A stretch of DNA of 6,437 nucleotides, taken from contig JALHPA010000166.1 of the NCBI GenBank assembly GCA_022842745.1, positions 1 to 6,437 on the forward strand, written 5' to 3'. The DNA comes from Pirellulales bacterium. GTDB taxonomy: Bacteria; Planctomycetota; Planctomycetia; Pirellulales; JALHPA01. A program made the translations under genes and the position numbers. Each line of letters opens with the position of its first letter. Position 1 is the first letter of the stretch. A model generated the notes under the pieces. That model made no database searches, was not told the origin of the DNA, and worked only from the letters and a program-made list of their open reading frames with translations. This document shows, one piece after another, positions 1 through 6,076 of the stretch.

Positions 1-136
1 GCGATCCGATGGGCAGAGTACGTTGCGCGGCGCGAAAGGGGGGAGAGCGACGCAAGAACGCTGACTTTTCGCGGCGGATGGCGGTCGATTGCCTAGTATG
101 CAGACTGCCACGCCGTGTCGCGAACGGAGAGTCTCG

Positions 137-1990
137 CTAAAGTCTGCGGCCCGACTTGCGGCCAGAAAGCGCTTCGGCGATTCGAAAGTCTTGCCCTAAG
201 CGAAAAAAGAGCTTGTCCCGCGCTTGCTCGTGGTTCGAGAGGAGCCCGACCGTCCGCTGCCAAGCCGCCGCCAGCGCCGCCCAGGGCGCGTCTGGGGTGG
301 GATGGACGGAGGAGTTGTCATCCAAACTGGCGACGATAGTTGATCGTTCGGTCGGGGGTACGATGCCGCGAGAACCGGATGGCGCCGCTTCGCTGGGCGC
401 GGAGGCGACAGACGCTGGACTCTCCTGGGCATGTTCGTCGCGGCCGTCGTCGTGGATCCCGCCGGGTCCGAATGAACCATGACCCTGGTCGGGGGCGGCC
501 AAGGCTGTCCCGATCTTTGGGTTCGCCTGGTCCAGCTTTCCCACAATCAGGTCGTAGGCCACTGGGGAGCCGGTATCGCTGGAAATCCGCAGGTAGTAAT
601 CCTGCCCGGCGACAAGCGTGGCAACAACGGTCTCTCCTCCCCCCGAGCGCGGCGCTCCGATCGCCAAATTCCGCAGTCCGTTGTCCATCAGCGTCACGTC
701 GATATACGCCGCGTCGGCCCGGGTCATTGCGTGCGCGCTATAGGTACCTGACACCGCTGGTCGGAACCGGAAAAAATCGGCGTCGGTCTGCGAATGCAGC
801 GTCAGTCCGGTGCGCGAAACGCTGCCCGAAGTCCCCAGATAGGTCGCCGACTTAGCGGAATGGTTGCCCGCTGCGGCGTTATCGTACCGATCCGCGGCGA
901 CGGGGTCGGTCGGTGGCGGCGGAACCGGTTCTGGGGGGGGCGGATCGGCGGCGTCCAATTCCACGAATTGCACGTTCAATGCGTAAGCGCCCATCGAGAG
1001 CGCGTCGGTCCCGGATCCGTCCACGACCACGTACAGCGTTTCTCCCCCCTCCAGTCCCGTCGCAATTGCGCTGGCCGACTGGCCGTACTGCCCCTCGTGC
1101 GCGCGGATCAACTGCCCCGAAGAGTTGAAAAGGGATACCTTCGGGGCAAGTAGGCTCAAAGCGCGGGCATCGACGGTGACAGCCGCGGTCCCGTTGGACT
1201 TTGGCGGGATCCTGAGCCGATAAACGTCCACGTCGGACAGGTCGGTCAAGTCGGCAGTAACGGAGTTCATCCCCAGCTTGACGCTCTTCCATTCGGTGGC
1301 CGTCGCCAGGGTCTCGTTGCGTGCCGCCTGGTCAAACGAATCGGGTCGCCGCTCGCCATACAGCGACCGAATGCCGGCAATGTCGTCGGCGGACAGCCCG
1401 GTATAGACACCGTTGATTGTGCCGAACATCACGGTACCGGCGGAGCTATGTCCCAGGCCCAGCGCGTGGCCGGCCTCGTGCAAAAGGATCGAGTAGAGAT
1501 CCACCGGCTTGCCGACCTGAAACCCGACGTTGGGATCAAGAAAAATGTCCCCCCCCTTGGTCGTGCCGCTGGGGTAATAGGCGTAGCCCAAATACCCGTT
1601 AGACAGAGGATGCATGCCCAGCCGGATGTCGCCAAATCGTGAATCTCCCTGGGCCGCGCCAATCGCGCCTGTGGGAGACCCATCGTCGGCGACGAAGTGG
1701 AAATTCAGCGACGAGACAGTGGCCCAGGTTTGCAATGCCCGCGCAAATTCCCGCTGCCACACCTGGCGCGGAGCGACATTGTCCAGGTTGGCATAGAGCG
1801 AGCTGACGTGCCCTTCCGTCGGCGCACCGTCGGGGAGCATGCTCACGGAGACCTGCGTATCGGCCCACCGCCCCGCCGGAGTGACGAACAGCAACAACCG
1901 CGGCTCCAGCCTCTCCAGACCCCAGCCGAGCGTTCGCCTACGAGCACTTGGGGCGCGCGACGTACGCGAAGAGTAAATTCGCCACTTCAT
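137..1990 (-). CDS. Secreted matrixin-type zinc metalloprotease with LEPR-XLL N-terminus and two PPC-like domains
   Basis: This gene encodes a predicted exported zinc endopeptidase of 617 residues; its substrate is unknown. The N-terminus carries the planctomycete LEPR-XLL motif (LEPRLLL, residues 28-34) after an Arg-rich stretch, which suggests export. The catalytic domain (about 40-212) has the full metzincin site HEAGHALGLGH (H171, E172, H175, H181), a Met-turn (GTVMFG, M188) and the usual matrixin ending LSADDIAGIRSLYG. Upstream, GDIRLG and GGDIFLD match the structural metal-binding strands of matrixins. Two PPC-like beta domains follow (about 217-345 with DVDVYRLR; 367-486 with DADFFRFR), joined by a Pro-rich linker (349-363). 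The last 130 residues are low in complexity and end in a basic tail; I see no dockerin or anchor. The frame extends upstream to a TTG at 2080, but the ATG at 1990 has an AGGGA ribosome site and places LEPR-XLL close to the N-terminus. Family assignment is firm; biological role is not known. Confidence 0.9.
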   Translation of the reverse strand: MKWRIYSSRTSRAPSARRRTLGWGLERLEPRLLLFVTPAGRWADTQVSVSMLPDGAPTEGHVSSLYANLDNVAPRQVWQREFARALQTWATVSSLNFHFVADDGSPTGAIGAAQGDSRFGDIRLGMHPLSNGYLGYAYYPSGTTKGGDIFLDPNVGFQVGKPVDLYSILLHEAGHALGLGHSSAGTVMFGTINGVYTGLSADDIAGIRSLYGERRPDSFDQAARNETLATATEWKSVKLGMNSVTADLTDLSDVDVYRLRIPPKSNGTAAVTVDARALSLLAPKVSLFNSSGQLIRAHEGQYGQSASAIATGLEGGETLYVVVDGSGTDALSMGAYALNVQFVELDAADPPPPEPVPPPPTDPVAADRYDNAAAGNHSAKSATYLGTSGSVSRTGLTLHSQTDADFFRFRPAVSGTYSAHAMTRADAAYIDVTLMDNGLRNLAIGAPRSGGGETVVATLVAGQDYYLRISSDTGSPVAYDLIVGKLDQANPKIGTALAAPDQGHGSFGPGGIHDDGRDEHAQESPASVASAPSEAAPSGSRGIVPPTERSTIVASLDDNSSVHPTPDAPWAALAAAWQRTVGLLSNHEQARDKLFFRLGQDFRIAEALSGRKSGRRL

Positions 1991-1998
1991 GGAGCCAA

Positions 1999-2003
1999 TC
2001 CCT
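1999..2003 (-). promoter_or_regulatory. Ribosome binding site of the metalloprotease
   Basis: On the minus strand AGGGA lies 8 bases before the ATG at 1990. This is a partial match to the Shine-Dalgarno consensus at normal spacing, and it supports this start over the TTG 90 bases upstream. Confidence 0.5.
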
Positions 2004-2137
2004 GCTGTCTCGGCACAATGCTTGCGAATCCGTCGCGGAATTTGCGGCCCCGGAGGGCGACCGTGCCCAGTCGGGGACAAACCCCAAATCGACCGGCTAG
2101 AGGGTCAACGGACTGCCCCCCGGATCAACTCACCAGG

Positions 2138-2160
2138 GGTCGAAAAAGCGCGGTTCGACC
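2138..2160. other. Hairpin between membrane-protein and protease genes
   Basis: A perfect 7-bp inverted repeat (GGTCGAA / TTCGACC) encloses a 9-base loop in the 241-bp gap 1991-2231. It lies about 70 bases after the stop codon of the membrane-protein gene on the minus strand. No T-run follows the stem on either strand, so it is not a classical intrinsic terminator. It could be a weak terminator, a 3'-end stabilising stem or a protein site. The rest of this gap shows no gene. Confidence 0.3.
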
Positions 2161-2231
2161 GACGGATTCCACCCGAGGTTAATCCAAGCCCCCGTTTAAG
2201 GCAAATGCCACCGTCCAGAGCGCGCCTGCCA

Positions 2232-3263
2232 TCAAGTCTGGGCCGGCGCCGGAGTGGCCGAGGGAGGCTTGGGCACAGCGGCGGTGGGCGCCGGGTGGGG
2301 CGCCGATTTCGGGGCAAAAACCAAGACTGTGATCGCCCCAATCACCACGATCACAAGTCCTGCCAGGAACAGCGGGCTGACGGAGTCGGCAGGCGGCGAA
2401 AACGCCATGCTGGCAAACGTATTGATGACCGGCGCGCCGCCAAATACCAGCGGCATGACGTAGATCGGCTTACCGCCAAAATTAAACGCCAGAATGATGC
2501 CGATGGCCCCGACCGCGCCGGCGGCGCCCCCGGCGAGGCTCCACAAAGTCCCCTTGGTCGTCCAAGCGCCTGGGTCGTCGACGAGGGGCATGATGGCAAA
2601 CGGGAGAGCCACCGCGATCGCGAAATAGGCCAGGCCGACGCACAGCAAGGGTCGAAGACGGCTCCCCTTCATCGCCATCTGCCCTTTGTGAAGCGTTGGC
2701 CCATATACGCCCCAACAGATCACCGTCAGCGCGATCGATCCCACAATTCGGGCCACATCGGCATACGCCAAGGGAACCGCCGCCGCTCCGGTGGGGGCAT
2801 GGGAAGCGGGGCGGAAGACAAGAACCATCGCTGCCCCGGCGATCACCAGAATAATGCCTGCCAGGAACACCGGGTTGACGTTCTTGAACGATTTTCCCAG
2901 GGCCATCGTGGTGATCGTATTGACGACGGGAGCGCCGCCAAACACTAACGGCATGACGTAAATCGGATTGCCCCGAAACGTGAGCGCCAAAATGATCCCC
3001 AGCGCGCCCAAGGCTCCCGCGGCCCCCGCAACAAAGCTCCAGATCGCGCCCGTTGCCGACCAGGCCCCTTGCTCGCCGTACTGCCGCAGCCACAGGCCAG
3101 GGGCGACGACCGCGATGGCGAAATAGGCCAGTCCAACGCAAATAAACGGGAGCAGGCGGCTGTTTTGCATCTCCTTGGCGCCAAAGTTGAGCACAACGCC
3201 ATACACGCCCCAACAGAGGGCGGTGGTCAGAATCGACAACGGCACCGCAAGCAAGCCCTTCAT
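2232..3263 (-). CDS. Ten-helix membrane protein of two homologous halves, DMT-transporter-like
   Basis: A 343-residue integral inner-membrane protein with a short N-terminus and ten predicted helices in two sets of five (about 7-25, 36-58, 72-94, 100-122, 131-151; 172-190, 202-227, 238-260, 266-288, 297-317), followed by a Pro/Ala-rich C-terminal tail. The 5+5 layout is typical of the drug/metabolite transporter (DMT/EamA) superfamily, so a small-molecule transporter is the best guess; the substrate cannot be read. Each half repeats CWGVYG, CVGLAYFAIAV, GAW, a Gly/Ala-rich helix and the signature PIYVMPLVFGGAPV(V/I)NT at a constant offset of 166 residues. Few charges lie within the helices. 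The ATG at 3263 is supported by GGGGAG nine bases upstream. It lies between the 206-residue protein and the protease on the same strand, with gaps of 144 and 241 bp. It might instead be a planctomycete-specific membrane family that merely shares the DMT fold. Confidence 0.75.
   Translation of the reverse strand: MKGLLAVPLSILTTALCWGVYGVVLNFGAKEMQNSRLLPFICVGLAYFAIAVVAPGLWLRQYGEQGAWSATGAIWSFVAGAAGALGALGIILALTFRGNPIYVMPLVFGGAPVVNTITTMALGKSFKNVNPVFLAGIILVIAGAAMVLVFRPASHAPTGAAAVPLAYADVARIVGSIALTVICWGVYGPTLHKGQMAMKGSRLRPLLCVGLAYFAIAVALPFAIMPLVDDPGAWTTKGTLWSLAGGAAGAVGAIGIILAFNFGGKPIYVMPLVFGGAPVINTFASMAFSPPADSVSPLFLAGLVIVVIGAITVLVFAPKSAPHPAPTAAVPKPPSATPAPAQT
2316..3215 (-). repeat. Internal duplication within the membrane-protein gene
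   Basis: Residues 17-150 (bases 2814-3215) align with residues 183-316 (bases 2316-2717) without a single gap, at an offset of 166 residues (498 bp). By hand count 76 of 134 positions are identical, about 57%. The DNA copies have diverged visibly at third positions, so the duplication is old and kept by protein-level constraint rather than recent. Confidence 0.85.
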
Positions 3264-3272
3264 GCCGGATCG

Positions 3273-3278
3273 CTCCCC
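3273..3278 (-). promoter_or_regulatory. Ribosome binding site of the membrane-protein gene
   Basis: GGGGAG on the minus strand lies 9 bases before the ATG at 3263. It fixes the start of the membrane-protein gene. Confidence 0.6.
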
Positions 3279-3407
3279 GGGTTCGAAACAGGAGTGGTTT
3301 CAGGCCCGCAGTGTATCAGATCCATGCGGTTTGGATAGGATTTCAAGGACCCCAAGCGCGACGATCCGCCACCGTCTCGTCAGGGCAGGGGAGGGCGGGG
3401 TGGGCGA

Positions 3408-4028
3408 TCAGTTGAACTGGATTGCCAGTTCGCCCGCGTCGAGAGAGAGCGAGAAGTTCGGCCGCCGTCCGCCGGTGAAGTCGCCGAACTGCTTTACGGC
3501 GGCGACCGGGTCGGCGGTATAGGCCTGTTGGAACGCGGCGGCGGTCTCGGCGGCCTGCAGCAGCGAGGACTGACCAGCGATCGTCGCGAACAGGGTCCGG
3601 GCCTCCGGCTGGTCCCGGAAGACTTGCTCGATGGCGTCTTTCTGCGGGTGATCGCCGGCCACTGAAACCTGGCCGTCGGCGGTGGCTTCGAGCCGGATCG
3701 CGCGGCCATTGTCGATTCCGCGCTCGCGGAACAACCGTTTGATCAGATCGCGAAATTGCTCCAGATTGTTGTCGCGCGCACGACGAACGTCCTCGACCGA
3801 TGTTTTGGTCGCACCGCCGTTTTCCGAGACAGGGGCGATCCCGGTCGAGTCGGTCTGGGGGGAGGAGATCCGCAGAGTGTCGCTAGGCTGCGAAGCCGCC
3901 GCGGCGGAAGCAGACGCTGGCGCAGCAACGTTGGCCGTGGGATTCGCGCCGCGAGCCGCGGCGATGGCCCGCCGCACTCCCTGTGCGGCAAGGGTGGTGG
4001 GACCGAAAATCGATGCAAGCGGAGTCAT
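3408..4028 (-). CDS. Hypothetical protein, Ala-rich N-terminal half, unrecognised family
   Basis: I do not recognise this 206-residue protein. The first 75 or so residues are rich in Ala, Ser, Thr and Pro and look disordered; there is no clear signal peptide or membrane helix. Residues about 76-190 look folded and mostly helical: a charged helix (SVEDVRRARDNNLEQFRDLI, 77-96), a short beta-like stretch (AIRLEATADGQVSVAGDH), then further helices, one with Ala repeats (LLQAAETAAAFQQAY). It ends in an alternating polar/hydrophobic strand (NFSLSLDAGELAIQFN). The frame extends to a TTG at 4070, but I chose the ATG at 4028; neither has a good ribosome site. The coding potential is plausible because the frame is long and protein-like and sits in a run of minus-strand genes, with 143-144 bp on either side. 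Function unknown; probably cytoplasmic. Confidence 0.65.
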   Translation of the reverse strand: MTPLASIFGPTTLAAQGVRRAIAAARGANPTANVAAPASASAAAASQPSDTLRISSPQTDSTGIAPVSENGGATKTSVEDVRRARDNNLEQFRDLIKRLFRERGIDNGRAIRLEATADGQVSVAGDHPQKDAIEQVFRDQPEARTLFATIAGQSSLLQAAETAAAFQQAYTADPVAAVKQFGDFTGGRRPNFSLSLDAGELAIQFN

Positions 4029-4069
4029 GGCGCATCCGGTCCGAGGCCGTAAACGATCGGTCGTCGGCA

Positions 4070-4109
4070 AGGATTATCGTCGCGCGAAGGGATGGAGCTT
4101 GAGGATTAT
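4070..4109. repeat. Direct repeat AGGATTAT in the upstream region of the 206-residue gene
   Basis: AGGATTAT occurs at 4070-4077 and again at 4102-4109, 32 bases apart, or about three helical turns. Read on the minus strand each gives ATAATCCT, which includes a -10-like element (GATAAT and AATAAT). No good -35 hexamer pairs with either. These could be tandem weak promoters or a pair of regulator sites; chance is also possible with 8-mers. Confidence 0.25.
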
Positions 4110-4171
4110 TCGGGCTGGGTAAGTTGAGGGGACTTCGCTTCAAACGGCGCACTTGGGCAGTCAACAGCGCG

Positions 4172-4864
4172 CTAGATCGACTCGATGTACAGTCCGCGGC
4201 GCTGTCGCTCCGCGCGGCGGGCTTTGTCCAGCACGTCCGCCACCTGTTTGACCTGGTCGATGCCAGCCACCGGGAGTTCCGGTTCGGTGCGGTCGCTGGA
4301 GCTGATAATGACGGTGCCCACTCCGAGCAGCCGTTCAATGAATCCTTGCTTCACCGTGATATCGTCAATGTCGATGACTTCGACCCGGTCCGTGGTCCGG
4401 CTGAGAAAGCCCTTCTCGTGGAAAAACCTCTGCGTCGTCAGTCGGTAAGAGACGCTGGCCCGGCGGTAGACGAGAACCAACAAAAGCGCCGACCATACCA
4501 CGGCGGCGACAATGCCCACGACGGTCCAAGCGAAACCAGTATTTTGCCAGACCGCCACGACGACCACGGCGGCAAACGTGGCCACCGCGGCGCCGATCCA
4601 AGAACCGTACATCGCCTTGGGAGAGTAGCCGCCAATCCAGAGATCCTGCTCGGGAACGTCTTCTCGACCGCCCCGACCGGCGGCAACCGATTGCAATCGT
4701 TCGCTCGGAGAACGCGAAGCAGGGGGTGGGCCAGGGGGCGGGGCGGACGCGGTCTTCTGGGCGGGACTACCTGCCGCGCCCCCGGATTCGGCCAGCCGCG
4801 TGCCGCATTGGGGGCAAAAGGTTGCGTTGTCGGGAACCTCGGTCGTGCAGTCGGGGCAACGCAT
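4172..4864 (-). CDS. Zinc-ribbon and bacterial PH-domain (DUF304/bPH2-like) membrane protein
   Basis: A 230-residue membrane protein. It opens directly with a zinc ribbon, CPDC (C3, C6) and CPQC (C17, C20), followed by a Pro/Ser-rich linker (about 31-55), two membrane helices (about 87-107 and 111-132) and a cytoplasmic bacterial PH domain (about 133-230). The PH part shows the typical YRLTTQRFF strand, the basic turn after GFLSRTTDR, the IDDITVKQ strand and RLLGVGTV, as in YdbS-like DUF304 proteins. It ends with a basic helix. Such proteins are thought to act at the membrane, but their biochemical role is mostly unknown. A longer frame begins at a TTG at 5035 and would overlap the phosphatase gene; I prefer the ATG at 4864 because the zinc ribbon then sits at the N-terminus, as usual, and a TATAAT lies within the would-be extension. 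No clear ribosome site precedes the ATG. The neighbouring PAP2 gene hints at a membrane-lipid theme, by inference only. Confidence 0.85.
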   Translation of the reverse strand: MRCPDCTTEVPDNATFCPQCGTRLAESGGAAGSPAQKTASAPPPGPPPASRSPSERLQSVAAGRGGREDVPEQDLWIGGYSPKAMYGSWIGAAVATFAAVVVVAVWQNTGFAWTVVGIVAAVVWSALLLVLVYRRASVSYRLTTQRFFHEKGFLSRTTDRVEVIDIDDITVKQGFIERLLGVGTVIISSSDRTEPELPVAGIDQVKQVADVLDKARRAERQRRGLYIESI

Positions 4865-4918
4865 ATTGGAGCGGGGTGGGGGTGATCCGGAAGAAAGGAA
4901 CCGCACGCGGGCGACGCC

Positions 4919-4924
4919 ATTATA
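4919..4924 (-). promoter_or_regulatory. Consensus -10 element before the zinc-ribbon/PH gene
   Basis: The minus strand reads TATAAT, a perfect sigma-70 -10 hexamer. The -35 position at 17-bp spacing (4942-4947) reads CTTTCT, which is poor. Transcription would begin near 4912, giving a leader of about 48 bases to the ATG at 4864. This suggests the gene is not wholly dependent on read-through from the phosphatase gene. Confidence 0.45.
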
Positions 4925-4957
4925 CGATTCGGCGACCGGCGAGAAAGCTTGAGCCGA

Positions 4958-4974
4958 GCGAGCTTTTGGCTCGC
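4958..4974 (-). terminator. Hairpin after the PAP2 gene, weak terminator candidate
   Basis: GCGAGC and GCTCGC form a perfect 6-bp GC-rich stem around a 5-base loop (CAAAA on the minus strand), starting 20 bases after the stop codon of the phosphatase gene. The downstream minus strand lacks a clean T-run (TCGGCTCAAGCTTTCTC), so termination may be partial. The hairpin lies just upstream of the next gene's -10 element, consistent with a transcript boundary here. Confidence 0.35.
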
Positions 4975-4994
4975 AGGCCCGGCGGGCGTTGGAA

Positions 4995-5843
4995 TCAGCC
5001 GCGATGACCCGCGAGCGATCGTTCCAATCGGCCAAAGAATGGCGACAGCAACCCGCCAGGCAGAACGCCCAAGGCTACAAACAACCCGACCGCCACACCC
5101 CACAGCGCATCGCTGGGAAAATGATCTCCGGCGGAAACTCGCTGCATGGTGCTCAACGCGGCCAGAAAGAAAAACCACATCCGCCCGCGGGGATAGCGCC
5201 AGGCCAGCGCCAACGCTAATCCAGCGGCAGTCGCGGCATGCGCCGAAGGAAAGCCCTGGCCCCCGCTGCCGGCCGAAGTCAGCGGAAACCACTTTCCAAA
5301 AGTGTCCCAAACGGTGCCATGGAACGAAAAGTGGTCCGGTCGGGTCCGCGAGAGGACCAGCTTGCCAAGGTTGGCAAACAGGCCAGCTCCCAATGACGCA
5401 ATGCCCATCCGAGGAATCGCTGAACGGGTGGCCGGATCGAGAATAAACGCCGTGGCCAAAATAAGGGCAGCGCCCAAGCCGTGAGCGAAGGACTCGCTCA
5501 GCGATAGCAATTTGTCGAGGCTGTCGGGGCAGTTATGATCCAGGAACCAGTGAGAAATCGGCAAGTCGATGGGCAGTATCGCCAATCCAATCAAGGCAAA
5601 ACCCAACGGCAATCCCCAACGGCGAACGCTGCTCTCGCAGGCCACCCGGGAAGCGGCGCCCGACCGTGCGGGACCGTCCAATAGTGCCAGGATCGGCTGG
5701 CGAACTGTCAAAGCTAGGGATTTGCGTGCCACGGGGGGATGGGGAGCGAGTGCCGGGATGCGTCGCAGGGAGTCGGATGATGGGGCCGCGCGCGACTCTG
5801 CCTTGCTATTCGACATTTCGCTGCTGGGGTGGTTTATTTGCAT
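4995..5843 (-). CDS. PAP2-family membrane phosphatase
   Basis: A 282-residue integral membrane phosphatase of the type-2 phosphatidic acid phosphatase (PAP2) superfamily; members remove phosphate from lipid phosphates such as phosphatidate, phosphatidylglycerophosphate or undecaprenyl pyrophosphate. All three catalytic motifs are present: KLVLSRTRP (K161, R168, P169), PSAH (P199-H202, a variant of PSGH) and RVSAGDHFPSD (R235, H241 nucleophile-type His, D245). About six membrane helices can be placed, the first near residues 78-95, and several Trp/Phe-rich interfacial stretches surround the active site. The N-terminus before the first helix is unusually long (about 75 residues, Ser/Ala/Pro/Arg-rich, no obvious domain). 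The start is uncertain: the frame opens at a TTG at 5858, with ATGs at 5843 and 5816, and none has a strong ribosome site. The specific lipid substrate cannot be read. It is divergent from the DUF1501 gene. Confidence 0.88.
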   Translation of the reverse strand: MQINHPSSEMSNSKAESRAAPSSDSLRRIPALAPHPPVARKSLALTVRQPILALLDGPARSGAASRVACESSVRRWGLPLGFALIGLAILPIDLPISHWFLDHNCPDSLDKLLSLSESFAHGLGAALILATAFILDPATRSAIPRMGIASLGAGLFANLGKLVLSRTRPDHFSFHGTVWDTFGKWFPLTSAGSGGQGFPSAHAATAAGLALALAWRYPRGRMWFFFLAALSTMQRVSAGDHFPSDALWGVAVGLFVALGVLPGGLLSPFFGRLERSLAGHRG

Positions 5844-5858
5844 ATCGTTCGGCGGCAA

Positions 5859-5886
5859 AAGATACCAATTCCGCAGAACAGGACAA
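5859..5886 (-). promoter_or_regulatory. Possible sigma-70 promoter of the PAP2 gene
   Basis: On the minus strand TTGTCC (5881-5886) and TATCTT (5859-5864) are 16 bp apart, each matching four of six consensus positions. Transcription would start near 5852, only about 9 bases from the ATG at 5843 but about 36 from the ATG at 5816. If real, it would favour the later start or a nearly leaderless message. Confidence 0.25.
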
Positions 5887-5891
5887 ACAGC

Positions 5892-5920
5892 AACCCGCCG
5901 CTCAAAACCCGACGCGGGTT
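5892..5920. repeat. Inverted repeat in the divergent intergenic region
   Basis: AACCCGC (5892-5898) and GCGGGTT (5914-5920) are perfect 7-bp inverted copies separated by 15 bases. The centre-to-centre distance is 22 bp, about two helical turns, so a dimeric regulator site is possible. It sits between the candidate promoters of the PAP2 and DUF1501 genes, just upstream of the PAP2 -35 element. Confidence 0.3.
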
Positions 5921-5957
5921 ACGGAAATGTTAGGATTGGGGTCGCTTCCGAGTTTGG

Positions 5958-5986
5958 TTGAGATTCCTGCGGAACGCTGGTAGCAT
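5958..5986 (+). promoter_or_regulatory. Sigma-70-like promoter of the DUF1501 gene
   Basis: TTGAGA (5958-5963, five of six consensus positions) is followed after exactly 17 bp by TAGCAT (5981-5986, four of six). Transcription would start near 5993, giving a leader of about 77 bases before the DUF1501 start that contains the small leader ORF at 6029. Confidence 0.45.
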
Positions 5987-6028
5987 AGGCAAATCGGGTA
6001 TCCCCAGGTCGCATTGGGGAGCCAGCGG

Positions 6029-6076
6029 ATGGCGGAAGTTCGGTACTACCAAGGGGATCGGGTGTCGCCATGTTGA
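6029..6076 (+). CDS. Possible 15-codon leader peptide overlapping the DUF1501 start
   Basis: A small ORF reads MAEVRYYQGDRVSPC and stops with TGA at 6074-6076, overlapping the DUF1501 start codon (6070-6072) in another frame. It has the best Shine-Dalgarno site in this region, GGGGAG (6016-6021), 7 bases before its ATG. The DUF1501 ATG itself has only AAGGGG 13 bases upstream. The arrangement would allow translational coupling, with ribosomes ending the leader and restarting at the adjacent ATG. The peptide has no recognisable similarity, and an accidental short frame cannot be excluded. Confidence 0.35.
   Translation: MAEVRYYQGDRVSPC

Noticed and set aside
1..96. Open plus-strand frame from the left edge to a TAG at 94-96, possibly the end of a neighbouring gene
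   Set aside because: Thirty-one codons with no recognisable motif, and a second plus-strand frame is also open across the same stretch, so the call cannot be supported from this window alone.
1991..2231. Promoter for the protease, with TTGACC on the minus strand as a -35 candidate
   Set aside because: The bases 17 positions downstream (GGGGTT) do not resemble a -10 element, and no alternative spacing gives a convincing pair.
1989..2948. A 319-codon plus-strand open frame opposite the membrane-protein gene
   Set aside because: It is antisense to a gene with clear helices and an internal repeat, its translation is Arg/Gly/His-rich without domains, and its length reflects high GC content.
3264..3300. 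GGTTCGAAA near 3280, resembling the T-loop of a tRNA
   Set aside because: The flanking bases do not form a T-arm stem, and no acceptor, anticodon or D arm can be drawn around it on either strand.
4124..4885. A 253-codon plus-strand open frame opposite the zinc-ribbon/PH gene
   Set aside because: It is antisense to recognisable zinc-ribbon and PH motifs, and its product is low in complexity and Arg/Gly-rich with no family resemblance.
4438..5310. A 290-codon minus-strand frame overlapping both the PAP2 and PH genes
   Set aside because: It is another frame of the same strand as two well-supported genes, and its product is Arg/Pro-rich with no motifs.
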